NCBI RefSeq assembly: GCF_022317005.1
Contig: NZ_CP081006.1
Location: 4,774,001-4,838,000 of the forward strand
DNA from: Mycobacterium sp. IDR2000157661
Lineage (GTDB): Bacteria > Actinomycetota > Actinomycetes > Mycobacteriales > Mycobacteriaceae
Length of the DNA stretch: 64,000 nucleotides
Direction: 5' to 3'
Positions 1-9,890 of the stretch are shown one piece after another. The stretch's first letter is position 1. Each line of letters begins with the position of its first letter. Made by a program: the position numbers and the translations under genes. The notes beneath the pieces are model-generated. The model did no database searches and was not told where the DNA came from. It saw only the letters and a list, made by a program, of their open reading frames with translations.

Positions 1-360
1 GGCAGCGCCGTCGGCGAAACTGCAGTAGCGTGCGCGTCGCCCGCTTGGAACCCGGGCAAGTTCAACGAGTGCTATGACCCCGTCAGCGACCAATTCCTCC
101 ATGGCGACATCACCGTCGAACAGCACGACAGTCTGCTCGAGGGATGCTGCCTGACTCACGGTGGCAACTACGATCCGTCGACACACCTCTGCACTGCGCC
201 CGCCATCGCCGCGTCCAACACGCCGTCCGCACCGCCGTCAGAGGCGGCCAACCCCGACGTTCCCGCCGGACCGCCATCGCCGACGAAGCCCGCGCCGACG
301 CCTGGCCCGAAGGCTCCGAAGACCACCTTCACACTGGCGCCGGTCGCACCCGTCGGCTGA
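1..360 (+). CDS. Secreted Cys/Pro-rich protein, 3' end only
   Basis: Frame 1 is open from the first base to TGA at 358-360 and gives the last 119 residues of a protein whose start lies outside the window. The visible part has scattered cysteines, including a Gly-Cys-Cys pair near residue 49, a short acidic stretch, then a proline/alanine-rich tail ending near APVG. This composition is typical of small exported mycobacterial proteins of unknown function. I do not recognise a family. It converges on glnD with only 5 bases between the two stop codons. Confidence 0.6.
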   Translation, partial: GSAVGETAVACASPAWNPGKFNECYDPVSDQFLHGDITVEQHDSLLEGCCLTHGGNYDPSTHLCTAPAIAASNTPSAPPSEAANPDVPAGPPSPTKPAPTPGPKAPKTTFTLAPVAPVG

Positions 361-365
361 GCAGG

Positions 366-2831
366 CTAGCTGGCCTCCGACACCGGCTTGCGCGGCGGCG
401 GCGCGGGCAGTACCGCGTACAGGTCCCGTTCGAGCTCCTCGCGGATGTCTGCGCTGGCCGTGATGCCGAAGACGTCGACCACCGACGAGCCCATCGTGGT
501 CACCTTCGCCCACGCGATGTCGACGCCGTCGCGCTCGAAGACCGCGGTCAGACGGGCCAGCAGGCCGGTCCGGTCGGTACTGCGGACCTGCACCACCTGT
601 TCACCGGTCGCGGCACCGTCCGACCACAGGATGCGCGGTGGGGCGGCGACGTGGTTTATAGGTACCGCCGCGGGCACCTCGCCTGCCCTGCCGCTGCCGT
701 GGGCAAGCGCGTCCCGATCACGTTGGTCGAGCGATTCGAGGACGTCCAGCTCGCCGTCGAGCGCCAGGATGAACTGCTGACGCAACAATTCCGCCGCGGG
801 CGGCGTCCCGAAGTGCGGCGAGACGACGAACGTGTTGATCGCCGAGCCCGCGTGGCCATTGACCGACGCCGAATGCACCCGCAGGGAATTGAGCGCCAAC
901 ACACCCGCGGCCTTGGACAGCAGGCCACGCCGGTCGGGCGCGATCATCGTGACGTGGTAGATGTGCGGGCTGTCGCCCGACGTCAGCTCGACATGCACGC
1001 CGACCTCGGCAGCGAGCGAAAGATAGTGCGGGTCAATGGGATCGGGCTGTGGCAGGTCCTCACCGGCCATCACCATTCGGCAGCGGCGCACCAGATCCCC
1101 GATGAGCGAGGCCTTCCAATCGCCCCAGACGCCGGGGCCGGTGGCCAGCGAATCGGCCTCACACAGCACCGAGAGCAGTTCCAGCAGCACCAGGTCGCCG
1201 TCGATGGCGTCGACCACCGCGGCGATCACGGTGGGGTCCTGCAGGTCGCGCCGGGTTGCGGTGTGCGCGAGCAGCAGATGGTGGCGCACCACCTTCGACA
1301 GCACCTCGACGTCCGACGGCCACAGTCCCAGTCGGGTGCCGATCTGCGTGGCCAGTTCGGCCCCTATCACGCTGTGGTCGCCGCCGCGGCCTTTGCCGAT
1401 GTCATGGCACAACGCACCCAGCATCAGCAGGTCCGGACGGGACACCCGCGTGGTGAACGCGCTTGCCCGCGAGACCGTTTCGACGAGGTGCCGATCCACG
1501 GTCCAGATATGCACGACATCGCGCGGTGGTAGGTCGCGCACCGCTCCCCATTCCGGGAAGAGCCTGCCCCACAGGCCTGTTCGGTCAAGCGCCTCGATGG
1601 TGGCCACCGTTGCCGGCCCGGCGGCCAACATCACCAGCAGGTCCTTGAGCGCCTGACGCGGCCACGGAGTGCGCAATTCGGGCGCGGTCTCGGCCAACCG
1701 CGCCAAAGTGGATGCCGCCATCGGCAGCCCGGTGGTCGCCGATGCGGCCGCGACTCGCAGGATCAGACCCGGATCGCGCCCCGGGCGGGCGTCGCGCGCG
1801 AGTATCACCTCACCGGTGAACTCGATGACACCCTCGTCGAGGGGGCGACGCGGCGGGCGCCGCAGTGCGGCGAACCCGCGCCGCGGCAACGCGTTGGCAG
1901 CCGTGCGGATGCCGGAGTCGACGTAGAAGCTGATGGTGCGTGCGGCGTCGGACAGCATGCGCGCCAGATCGAATCGGTCCCCGATGTGCAGCGCGGCCCC
2001 GATCTCGTCGGCATGCTGGGCGAGCAGGAGTTCGCGACCGCGCCCGGCGACACGGTGCAGTTCGGTGCGCACGTTCAGCAGCCCGAGATGCGCCTCGCCC
2101 AGCGTGCTCAGCGGTGAGGCCGACGACCGGTTCGGGTACACGTCGGTCAGCTGCGCGATCGCCAGCGCGTTGAGCAGTTGCACGTCGCGCAGGCCCCCGC
2201 GGCCGCACTTGAGGTCCGGCTCGGCGCGGTGGGCGATCTCGCCGCTGCGTTGCCACCGGGCCCTTGTGTGTTCGACGAGATCGTCGAATCGTGATGCGAT
2301 GCCGGTGCGCCATTGTCGTCGGGCTCCGGTGATCAGCAATGTCGAGAGATCCGAATCGCCTGCGATGTGGCGGGCTTCGAGCATGGCCAGGCCCGCAGAG
2401 ATGTCCTGACCGGCCACCTGAAGCGCCTCAGGCACCGTACGAACGCTGTGGTCGATCCGAATGTTGGCGTCCCACAACGGATACCACAGTAATTCGGCGA
2501 CCTGGGCGACCACCTCGGCAGGCATGTTGTCGTGCAGGAGGGTCAGGTCCAGGTCGGAATGCGGCACCAACTCGCCGCGGCCCAGACCACCGGTGGCCAC
2601 GATGGCGAAGCCGCTGGTCGGCGTGATACCGATCTCGGTGGCTTTGGTGGTCAGCCAGAAGTCGTGCAGGTCCTGCAGGGCGTGCCGCAGTGCCGCCGAA
2701 TCGAGTTGTCGCTTGGCGCCCGCCAGCAGCTTCTCGCACGCTGCAGCCAGATCGGTGGCAGGACGAGACGAACCCGCCGCCGGAGCCTTCCATCTGGTGG
2801 CTCCGGTGGCGGGATCTGTCTGGTCTGTCAT
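366..2831 (-). CDS. glnD: [Protein-PII] uridylyltransferase / PII-modifying enzyme GlnD
   Basis: This 821-residue bifunctional enzyme attaches and removes a nucleotide on the PII protein encoded just upstream, so signalling glutamine status. The nucleotidyltransferase signature GGLGRGELVPHSDLD lies at residues 81-95, an HD hydrolase motif (CHDIGKG) at about 475-481, and two ACT-type regulatory regions fill the last 200 residues. Length and domain order are normal for the family. In actinobacteria GlnD is known to adenylylate PII (GlnK), so uridylylation should not be assumed. It is the last gene of amt-glnB-glnD, 79 bases after glnB. ATG start. Confidence 0.96.
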   Translation of the reverse strand: MTDQTDPATGATRWKAPAAGSSRPATDLAAACEKLLAGAKRQLDSAALRHALQDLHDFWLTTKATEIGITPTSGFAIVATGGLGRGELVPHSDLDLTLLHDNMPAEVVAQVAELLWYPLWDANIRIDHSVRTVPEALQVAGQDISAGLAMLEARHIAGDSDLSTLLITGARRQWRTGIASRFDDLVEHTRARWQRSGEIAHRAEPDLKCGRGGLRDVQLLNALAIAQLTDVYPNRSSASPLSTLGEAHLGLLNVRTELHRVAGRGRELLLAQHADEIGAALHIGDRFDLARMLSDAARTISFYVDSGIRTAANALPRRGFAALRRPPRRPLDEGVIEFTGEVILARDARPGRDPGLILRVAAASATTGLPMAASTLARLAETAPELRTPWPRQALKDLLVMLAAGPATVATIEALDRTGLWGRLFPEWGAVRDLPPRDVVHIWTVDRHLVETVSRASAFTTRVSRPDLLMLGALCHDIGKGRGGDHSVIGAELATQIGTRLGLWPSDVEVLSKVVRHHLLLAHTATRRDLQDPTVIAAVVDAIDGDLVLLELLSVLCEADSLATGPGVWGDWKASLIGDLVRRCRMVMAGEDLPQPDPIDPHYLSLAAEVGVHVELTSGDSPHIYHVTMIAPDRRGLLSKAAGVLALNSLRVHSASVNGHAGSAINTFVVSPHFGTPPAAELLRQQFILALDGELDVLESLDQRDRDALAHGSGRAGEVPAAVPINHVAAPPRILWSDGAATGEQVVQVRSTDRTGLLARLTAVFERDGVDIAWAKVTTMGSSVVDVFGITASADIREELERDLYAVLPAPPPRKPVSEAS

Positions 2832-2910
2832 CTCATGTCCTTTCCCGGCCTAGGGATCAACGCTCGTGGTTCTTCGGCCGGGAAACGACCTCGTCAGTCG
2901 GTCAAGCAGC

Positions 2911-3249
2911 TCAAAGGGCGTCGGCTCCCCGCTCGCCGGTGCGGACCCGCACCACGGTGTCGACCGGGCTGACCCACACCTTGCCGTCGCCGATCTTCCC
3001 GGTCCGGGCGGCCTGGACGATGACGTCCACCACCTTGTCGACCGCGGAGTCATCGACTACCACCTCCACCCGCACCTTCGGCACGAAATCGACGGAGTAC
3101 TCGGCACCGCGGTACACCTCGGTGTGCCCCTTCTGGCGTCCGTAACCCTGAACCTCGCTGACGGTCATACCGAGGATGCCCGTCTGCTCCAGGCCGGTCT
3201 TGACGTCTTCCAGCGTGAACGGCTTGACGATCGCAGTAATCAGCTTCAT
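2911..3249 (-). CDS. glnB: Nitrogen regulatory protein PII (GlnB/GlnK)
   Basis: A 112-residue PII signal protein with the canonical N-terminus MKLITAIVKP. The T-loop around YRGAEYSVDF carries Tyr51, the nucleotidylation site, and a B-loop TGKIGDGK-type segment near residue 85 binds ATP/ADP. Full length for the family. It lies between amt and glnD, the typical actinobacterial arrangement in which PII gates the ammonium channel AmtB and is modified by GlnD. Expression should follow the GlnR site upstream of amt. Confidence 0.97.
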   Translation of the reverse strand: MKLITAIVKPFTLEDVKTGLEQTGILGMTVSEVQGYGRQKGHTEVYRGAEYSVDFVPKVRVEVVVDDSAVDKVVDVIVQAARTGKIGDGKVWVSPVDTVVRVRTGERGADAL

Positions 3250-3282
3250 GTGGTTGATCCCTTCCGATGAAATTCTTGCCGA

Positions 3283-4650
3283 TCAGACGAGTTCATAAGC
3301 CGTTTCGGCATGTTCGGTCTCATCGATGCCGGTGTCCTCGTCTTCCGTGCTCACTCGCCACCCCATCGGCTTCACCAGGAAGGCGATGATGGCCGTCATG
3401 ATGCCAGTGAACGCCACTGCCACCAAAGCGATCACCACCTGGACCACCAACTGCTGAACACCACCGCCGTAGAACAGCCCCGTTTCGGTGGCCAGGAACC
3501 CGATACCGACCGTGCCCCAAAGGCCTGCGACGAGGTGTACCCCGACAACGTCGAGCGAATCGTCATAGCCCAACTTGTACTTCAGTCCGATCGCCAGTGC
3601 CGACAACACGCCGGCGATCGCGCCCAGGATCAGTGATCCGATCGCGGAGAGGGAAGCGCAGGCCGGCGTGATCGCGACCAAGCCGGCGACGACACCCGAG
3701 GCGGCGCCCACGCTGGTGGCGTGGCCGTCTCGGATGCGTTCCACCAGCAACCAGGACAGCATCGCCGCCGCTGTGGCCGCAGTGGTGTTGACCCACACCT
3801 GCCCCGCCAACATGTCCGCCGCACCCTCGGATCCCACGTTGAAGCCGAACCATCCGAACCAGAGGATGGCGGCGCCGAGCATCACGAACGGGATGTTGTG
3901 CGGACGGAACGCCATCCTGCCGAAGCCGCTGCGCCTACCGATCAGCAGCGCCAGCACGAGCGCGGCCATGCCCGCGTTGATGTGTACGACGGTGCCGCCG
4001 GCGAAGTCGATCGGCGAGACGTTCGCCGCACCCGCCTCAGAGTCGTAGCCGAACAGCCAAGAGGCGATGCTGTTCTCGGCGCCCGACAGCAGGCCTCCGC
4101 CCCAGACCATGTGGGCGAGTGGGAAGTACACGAGCGTGACCCAGATGCCGCCGAAGAGCAACCAGGTGCCGAACTTCATCCGCTCCGCGACCGCCCCGCT
4201 GATGAGAGCGACCGTGATCACCGCGAACGTCAGCTGGAAGCCCACCCAGACGATCGCGGGCACCGTACCGAATCCGCCCAGGACGTAGAGGGTCTGCTCG
4301 CCGACTTCCCTGGTTTCGGTGAGTTGACTGACCCCGAACAGCGCGAAGGGGTTGTCGAAGATACCGAGGATGTCGCTCTCACCGGTGTGGGCCGATGCGA
4401 ACGACATTGAATAGCCCCACAACACGTAGATGACGCTGACGACACCCATGGCGCCGAACGACATCATCATCATGTTGAGAACCGACTTCTGGCGCGACAG
4501 CCCGCCGTAGAAGAACGCCAGACCCGGGGTCATGAACAACACGAGAGCGGCGGCGGTGAGCACCCACGCCGTATCGCCCGAGCTCAACCCGTCTGGGCCG
4601 AACGGCGCGAACGCATCGTCCGGTAGGGCTAGGGGTAAGGCTGAAACCAC
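3283..4650 (-). CDS. amtB: Ammonium transporter AmtB
   Basis: A 455-residue membrane protein of the Amt/Mep/Rh family with about eleven hydrophobic segments. The twin pore histidines are visible in PLAHMVWGGG and VGVHLVAGLWGT, and family signatures such as FYGGLSRQKS near the N-terminus are present. The C-terminal cytoplasmic tail is acidic (STEDEDTGIDETEHAETAYELV region). It is first in the amt-glnB-glnD operon and has a four-half-site GlnR-type operator 68 bases upstream. The start codon (GTG/ATG region at 4650) precedes a short polar stretch and then the first membrane segment. Confidence 0.96.
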   Translation of the reverse strand: MVSALPLALPDDAFAPFGPDGLSSGDTAWVLTAAALVLFMTPGLAFFYGGLSRQKSVLNMMMMSFGAMGVVSVIYVLWGYSMSFASAHTGESDILGIFDNPFALFGVSQLTETREVGEQTLYVLGGFGTVPAIVWVGFQLTFAVITVALISGAVAERMKFGTWLLFGGIWVTLVYFPLAHMVWGGGLLSGAENSIASWLFGYDSEAGAANVSPIDFAGGTVVHINAGMAALVLALLIGRRSGFGRMAFRPHNIPFVMLGAAILWFGWFGFNVGSEGAADMLAGQVWVNTTAATAAAMLSWLLVERIRDGHATSVGAASGVVAGLVAITPACASLSAIGSLILGAIAGVLSALAIGLKYKLGYDDSLDVVGVHLVAGLWGTVGIGFLATETGLFYGGGVQQLVVQVVIALVAVAFTGIMTAIIAFLVKPMGWRVSTEDEDTGIDETEHAETAYELV

Positions 4651-4717
4651 TTTGTGTGAACCTCCTTGGGGAAGTGCGCCGATCGGATCGGCCTCCCGAA
4701 GAGACTCTTCGGCTGAC

Positions 4718-4755
4718 GTTTCACCGGTGATTCTGATCCGTTTCCACTACGTGAA
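4718..4755 (-). promoter_or_regulatory. GlnR-type operator upstream of amtB
   Basis: Read on the minus strand, the site is TTCAC-N6-GAAAC-N6-GAATC-N6-GAAAC. This is the a1-b1-a2-b2 layout of actinobacterial GlnR boxes (gTnAC-n6-GaAAC twice, 22-bp repeat). Both b half-sites are perfect. a1 misses only its first base, and a2 (GAATC) is the weakest. It sits 68 bases upstream of the amtB start, as expected for activation under nitrogen limitation. Confidence 0.75.
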
Positions 4756-4846
4756 CGGAAACGCCGAACTCGTTACGCTCGTGTTTCGCCGTCTTACGCA
4801 CGGCGCAACCTGCGACCGCGTGCGAGACTGCGGAGTTCGAAGCCGG

Positions 4847-6220
4847 TCAGCCCAGCAGCGCGTCGACGAATGCCGCCGGCTCGAACGGGGCCAGGTCATC
4901 GGCACCTTCACCGAGGCCGACGAGTTTGACCGGCACGCCCAGCTCCTGCTGCACGCGGAAGACGATACCGCCCTTGGCGGTGCCGTCGAGTTTGGTGAGC
5001 ACCACACCGGTGATGTCGACGACCTCGGCGAACACCCGCGCTTGCGGCAGACCGTTCTGCCCGATCGTGGCGTCGAGTACCAGCAGCACCTCGTCCACTT
5101 CTGCGCGACGACCGACCACCCGCTTCACCTTGCCGAGCTCGTCCATCAGGCCGGTCTTGGTGTGCAGGCGGCCGGCGGTGTCGATGCAGACGACGTCGGC
5201 GCCGTCCTCGATGCCCTTGTCGACGGCGTCGAACGCCACGGAGGCGGGGTCGGCGCCCTCGGCGCCGCGGACCACCTGCGCGCCGACGCGCGATGCCCAG
5301 GACTGCAACTGGTCGGCCGCGGCCGCGCGGAACGTGTCGGCCGCACCCAGCACGACGCGACGACCGTCGGCGACCAGCACACGGGCCAGCTTGCCGACGG
5401 TCGTGGTCTTTCCGGTGCCGTTGACGCCCACGACGAGCAGCACCGAGGGCTTGTCGGCGTGCGGCAGCGCTTTGATGGAACGGTCGAGTTCGGGGTGCAG
5501 TTCGGCGATGAGCACCTCGCGCAGGACCGCTCGGGCGTCGGCCTCCGAGCGCACGTTGCGGCTGGCCATGCGCTCACGCAGGGCCGCGATCACAGACGCG
5601 GTGACCACGGGACCCAGGTCGGCGATGAGCAGGGTGTCCTCGACCTCTTCCCAGGACGACTCGTCGAGGTCGCCGCCACCGAGTAGCCCCAGCATGCTGC
5701 GACCGAGCGTGGTCTGCGACTTGGCCAGCCGGCCCCGCAACCGCTCGAGCCTGCCTTCGGTCGGCGCGATCTCGTCGATCGCGAGTGCGGCCGGTTCCTC
5801 GACGGCCGGCTCCGCGGGCACGGGTGCTTCGGCGGGTGCCGGCGGCTGGACGACCGGCGGTTCCTCGACGACCGGCGGCTCCTCGACTACCGGCGGCTCC
5901 TGGACCGGCGGCTCCGGCAGGCGCACATCGGCGATCGGGCGCTTCGGCGCGTCGCGGGGCACGGTGGCGTCATCTCCGACCGCAGGCAGGCCGCTGGTGT
6001 CGATTCGGTCGGCAGGCGGGGCAGGCGCCGACTGCGTGAACGTGATGCCTGACGAGGCCGTATAGCCCCCCGACCGGTCGATGGGCTTGGTGGTGTCCGG
6101 CTTGGCCAGGCTGATGCGACGGCGGCGGTAGCGCAGCAGGCCGACGACAAGAGCGACTAACAGCAGAACGGCGATGACCGCGATCGCGATCCAGAGACCT
6201 AACGGGAGGGCTTCCAACAC
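4847..6220 (-). CDS. ftsY: Signal recognition particle receptor FtsY
   Basis: A 457-residue SRP-receptor GTPase that docks ribosome-SRP complexes at the membrane. Residues 9-29 form a membrane anchor followed by arginines. Residues about 40-150 are an acidic/proline linker with PPVVE-type repeats. The NG domain follows, with the P-loop GVNGTGKT at 265-272, DTAGR at 347-351 and TKLD at 409-412, followed by GTAKGG. An N-terminal membrane helix is usual in actinobacterial FtsY. Downstream of smc in the same direction, with a 53-base gap. Confidence 0.97.
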   Translation of the reverse strand: MLEALPLGLWIAIAVIAVLLLVALVVGLLRYRRRRISLAKPDTTKPIDRSGGYTASSGITFTQSAPAPPADRIDTSGLPAVGDDATVPRDAPKRPIADVRLPEPPVQEPPVVEEPPVVEEPPVVQPPAPAEAPVPAEPAVEEPAALAIDEIAPTEGRLERLRGRLAKSQTTLGRSMLGLLGGGDLDESSWEEVEDTLLIADLGPVVTASVIAALRERMASRNVRSEADARAVLREVLIAELHPELDRSIKALPHADKPSVLLVVGVNGTGKTTTVGKLARVLVADGRRVVLGAADTFRAAAADQLQSWASRVGAQVVRGAEGADPASVAFDAVDKGIEDGADVVCIDTAGRLHTKTGLMDELGKVKRVVGRRAEVDEVLLVLDATIGQNGLPQARVFAEVVDITGVVLTKLDGTAKGGIVFRVQQELGVPVKLVGLGEGADDLAPFEPAAFVDALLG

Positions 6221-6273
6221 CGCGCCATTGTCTCAAGTTGGGTATGCGGCGACGCCCGCCCCCGTACGGGGCG

Positions 6274-9200
6274 CTAGTTCGCGGCGCTGCCGACGAGTTC
6301 CTGACCGCGCATGCGCTGGCTGATCACCGCCGTGATGCCGTCGTCGCGCATGGTCACGCCGTACAGCGCGTCGGCCACCTCCATCGTCGGCTTCTGATGG
6401 GTGATGACGATCAGCTGGGACCGCTCACGCAACTGCTCGAACAGGCTGATCAACCGGCGCAGGTTCACGTCGTCCAGCGCGGCCTCGACCTCGTCCATGA
6501 CGTAGAACGGTGACGGGCGTGCCCGGAAGATCGCCACCAGCATCGCCACGGCGGTCAGCGACTTCTCGCCACCGGACAGCAGGGAGAGCCTCTTGATCTT
6601 CTTGCCCGGCGGCCGCGCCTCGACCTCGATGCCGGTGGTCAGCATGTCCTCGGGATTGGTCAGCAGCAGGCGGCCCTCGCCCCCGGGGAACAGCGTCGAA
6701 AACACTTGGGTGAACTCGCGTTCCACGTCGGTGTAGGCCTCGGTGAACACCTGAAGGATGCGGGCGTCGACATCGTCGATGACATCGAGTAGGTCCTTGC
6801 GCGCTGCCTTGACGTCCTCGAGCTGCGTCGACAGGAAGTTGTAGCGCTCCTCCAGCGCGGCGAACTCCTCGAGCGCCAGCGGATTGACCCGGCCCAGTTC
6901 GTTGAGCTCGCGCTCGGCCTTCTTGGCGCGGCGTTCCTGGGTAGGCCGGTCGAACGGCATCGGCACGGGCGCGGTGACCTGCTCGCCGCGTTCCCGCGCC
7001 TGGTCGTACTCGGCCATCTCGAGTTCCGTCGGCGGCAGCGGCACATCGGGGCCGTACTCGGCGACCAGGTCGGCGGTGGCCATGCCGAACTGTTCGAGGA
7101 TGTGCTCTTCGAGTTGCTCGATGCGCAGCGCGGCCTGGGCTTTGGCGACCTCGTCCTTGTGCAGCGCATCGGTGAGGCCGTTGATCCTCGCGGTCAGCTC
7201 GTTGACCTCCTCGCGGGTCTCGGTCAGCGCTGCGGCGCGGTGCCGGCGTTCGGCTGCGAGCTGGTCGCCGATCCGGGATGCCACCGCGACTACGGCGCTC
7301 AACCGTTGCGCAACAACCCGTCCCGACTCCGCGACCGAGGCGGCGACAGCGGCGGCGAGCACGCGCGCCTCCCTGGCACGCTGAGCGCGCAGCCTCGCCT
7401 CACGCTCGGCGGTTGCCGCCCGGCGCAGTGAATCAGCCCGTCCGCGAACGGCATTCGCGCGCTCCTCAGCGGTGCGCACCGTCAACCGGGCCTCCACCTC
7501 GGCGGCCCGCGCCACCTCCGCGGCGGCAGTGGTTTCCTGCCGGTTGACCGGCTCGGCTTCGAAAGTCGGCTCCTGCTGCGCGTTGTGGAGCCGCTGCTCG
7601 AGCTCGGCCAGCTCGGTGACGGTGCGCGTGCGGTTGTCCTCCAGCTCGTCGCGCTGCCGGATCAACCGCTGCCACTCGTCGTCGGCGGCGCGCGCGTCCT
7701 GACCCAGGCGGCCCAGCTGCTCGTAGATCGCCGAGATCGCCGCGTCGGACTCGTTGAGCGCCGCGAGCGCCTGCTCGGCGGCGTCCTGACGGCTCGCCTG
7801 TTCAGCCTGCGCACCGGCCAGCGCGGCAGCCAGCTCGCTGACCTGCTTCTCGGCATCGACCAGCTCGGTGCGGGCCTTCTCGACCTCGGAAGCGATCTCC
7901 AGCGTGCTCGGCTTGCGGTCCGATCCGCCGCTGACCCACCCCGCGCCGACCAGGTCGCCGTCGGTGGTGACCGCGCGAAGCCGCGGTCGGGCGGCGACGA
8001 GATCCAGCGCGGCGTCCAGGTCCGGCACCACGACGACGTCGGCCAGCATCGCCGATACCGCTCCCTGCAGACGCGGCGGCGCATCCACCATGTCGACCGC
8101 CCAGGTCGCACCGGCCGGCAGCTGGGCCGACGGCGGCTGCGCTTCACCGGGCCAGTCGCTGAGCACGATCGCCGCTCGCCCGCCGTCGGACTCCTTCAAG
8201 GCAGCGACCGCGGCGCGGGCCGCCCCCGAGTTCTCCGCGGCGACGGCGTCGGCGGCGGCACCCAGCACCGCGGCGACCGCCACCTCGTAGCCGTCGCGCA
8301 CCCTCAGCAGGTTCGCGACCGAGCCGAGAAGTCCTGCGCCGCTGTGGTTCTTCTGCAACCAGGAAGCGCCGTCCCTGCGGTCCAGGCCGACCGACAGCGC
8401 CTCGATGCGTGCGCGCAGCGACGCCACCTGGCGTTCGGCTCCGCGCTCGGCGGCCTGCAGTTCGGCGACCCGTTCGTCGGCCAACCGCAGGGCGGTGACG
8501 GTGCGGTCGTGGTGCTCGTCGAGGCCCACCTCACCGGCGTCGAGTTCACCGACCCGCCCCTGCACGGTCTCGAATTCGGCCTGGGTGTGCTGCGCCCGCG
8601 CGGCAGCCTCGTCGATACCGCCGGTGACCCGGGCGACGGTCTCGTCGATCGACTCGACCCGGGTGCGCATGGTGTCGACCTGTCCGGCGAGTCGGGCCAG
8701 GCCCTCGCGCCGATCTGCCTCCGCGCGCGCGGCGGCCAGGTGCGCCCGCTCGGCTTCGGCGGCGAGGCGCTCGCATTCGGTCAGCTCGGCGCGGGCAGCT
8801 TCCAGCTTGGTGCGGGAATCGGCCAGCTCGTCGAGCAGTTGACGTTCCTGCTCGGCGACCTCGCCGGCCTGCGCCTCCAGGGCATCGGGATCCGGACCGG
8901 TCGAGGCCTCGGGCTCGCCGTCGAGATGCTGGGCGCGCTCGCTGGCGATGCGCACGGTGGCACCTACGCGCTCGGCGAGCGCCGACAGCGCGAACCACCG
9001 TTGCTGGGCGGCATCGGCTCGTTCGCTCAACGTTTCGACGGCGGCCTCGTGCGCGGCCAACTCCACCGTCTTGGCCTCCAGCCGCGCCGCCACCTCGTCG
9101 TGCTCACGGCGCAGCGTCGTCTCGGCGTGGTTGGTGTTGTCGAATTCGGATCTGCGCCTTACCAAGTCGTCGGCGGCCAGCCGCAGCCGGGCATCGCGCA

Positions 9201-9864
9201 GATCGGCCTGGATGGTCTGGGCGCGCCGCGCCATCTCCGCCTGCCGGCCCAGCGGCTTGAGCTGGCGGCGCAACTCGGTGGTCAGATCGGTGAGCCGGGC
9301 CAGGTTGGCCGACATCGAATCGAGCTTGCGGACGGCCTTCTCTTTGCGCTTGCGGTGCTTGAGGACGCCTGCGGCCTCCTCGATGAACGCGCGCCGGTCC
9401 TCGGGCCGCGACTCGAGGATCTCCGACAGCTTGCCCTGTCCGACGATGACGTGCATCTCGCGGCCGATGCCGGAGTCGGAGAGGAGTTCCTGAATGTCCA
9501 TCAATCGGCAACTGCTGCCGTTGATCTCGTACTCGCTGCCGCCGTCGCGGAACATCCGGCGGGTGATCGACACCTCGGAGTAGTCGATGGGCAACGAGCC
9601 GTCGGAGTTGTCGATGGTGACGGTGACCTCGGCGCGACCCAACGGCGGGCGCGATGACGTGCCTGCGAAGATGACGTCCTCCATCTTGCCGCCGCGCAGG
9701 CTCTTGGCACCCTGCTCGCCCATCACCCAGATGAGCGCGTCGACGACATTGGACTTACCGGAACCGTTGGGCCCGACCACGCAGGTGATGCCCGGCTCGA
9801 AGCGCAGCGTCGTCGGCGAAGCAAACGACTTGAAGCCCTTCAGGGTCAGGCTCTTGAGGTGCAC
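6274..9864 (-). CDS. smc: Chromosome segregation ATPase Smc
   Basis: An SMC ATPase of 1196 residues from the chosen GTG (first residues VHLKSLTLKGFKSF, the conserved SMC start). An upstream in-frame ATG at 9876 would add four unconserved residues. Walker A GPNGSGKSN is at 31-39. Two long coiled coils flank a hinge at about 500-660, the signature LSGGEKSLTA lies near the C-terminus, and Walker B (YVMDEVEAALDD) follows. It condenses and segregates the chromosome with ScpA/ScpB, which are not in this window. Heads a run that continues to ftsY. Confidence 0.97.
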   Translation of the reverse strand: MHLKSLTLKGFKSFASPTTLRFEPGITCVVGPNGSGKSNVVDALIWVMGEQGAKSLRGGKMEDVIFAGTSSRPPLGRAEVTVTIDNSDGSLPIDYSEVSITRRMFRDGGSEYEINGSSCRLMDIQELLSDSGIGREMHVIVGQGKLSEILESRPEDRRAFIEEAAGVLKHRKRKEKAVRKLDSMSANLARLTDLTTELRRQLKPLGRQAEMARRAQTIQADLRDARLRLAADDLVRRRSEFDNTNHAETTLRREHDEVAARLEAKTVELAAHEAAVETLSERADAAQQRWFALSALAERVGATVRIASERAQHLDGEPEASTGPDPDALEAQAGEVAEQERQLLDELADSRTKLEAARAELTECERLAAEAERAHLAAARAEADRREGLARLAGQVDTMRTRVESIDETVARVTGGIDEAAARAQHTQAEFETVQGRVGELDAGEVGLDEHHDRTVTALRLADERVAELQAAERGAERQVASLRARIEALSVGLDRRDGASWLQKNHSGAGLLGSVANLLRVRDGYEVAVAAVLGAAADAVAAENSGAARAAVAALKESDGGRAAIVLSDWPGEAQPPSAQLPAGATWAVDMVDAPPRLQGAVSAMLADVVVVPDLDAALDLVAARPRLRAVTTDGDLVGAGWVSGGSDRKPSTLEIASEVEKARTELVDAEKQVSELAAALAGAQAEQASRQDAAEQALAALNESDAAISAIYEQLGRLGQDARAADDEWQRLIRQRDELEDNRTRTVTELAELEQRLHNAQQEPTFEAEPVNRQETTAAAEVARAAEVEARLTVRTAEERANAVRGRADSLRRAATAEREARLRAQRAREARVLAAAVAASVAESGRVVAQRLSAVVAVASRIGDQLAAERRHRAAALTETREEVNELTARINGLTDALHKDEVAKAQAALRIEQLEEHILEQFGMATADLVAEYGPDVPLPPTELEMAEYDQARERGEQVTAPVPMPFDRPTQERRAKKAERELNELGRVNPLALEEFAALEERYNFLSTQLEDVKAARKDLLDVIDDVDARILQVFTEAYTDVEREFTQVFSTLFPGGEGRLLLTNPEDMLTTGIEVEARPPGKKIKRLSLLSGGEKSLTAVAMLVAIFRARPSPFYVMDEVEAALDDVNLRRLISLFEQLRERSQLIVITHQKPTMEVADALYGVTMRDDGITAVISQRMRGQELVGSAAN

Positions 9865-9890
9865 GAGGTGCCACACTACCGTCGCGCAGG

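Noticed and set aside
5820..5915. Short tandem DNA repeats
   Set aside because: They are the PPVVE-type repeats of the FtsY acidic linker within an intact reading frame.
7585..9657. Long plus-strand open frame (about 690 codons) opposite smc
   Set aside because: It is the GC-bias shadow of smc. It has a repetitive Gly/Arg/Leu composition, no domain motifs, and the minus-strand gene is unmistakable.
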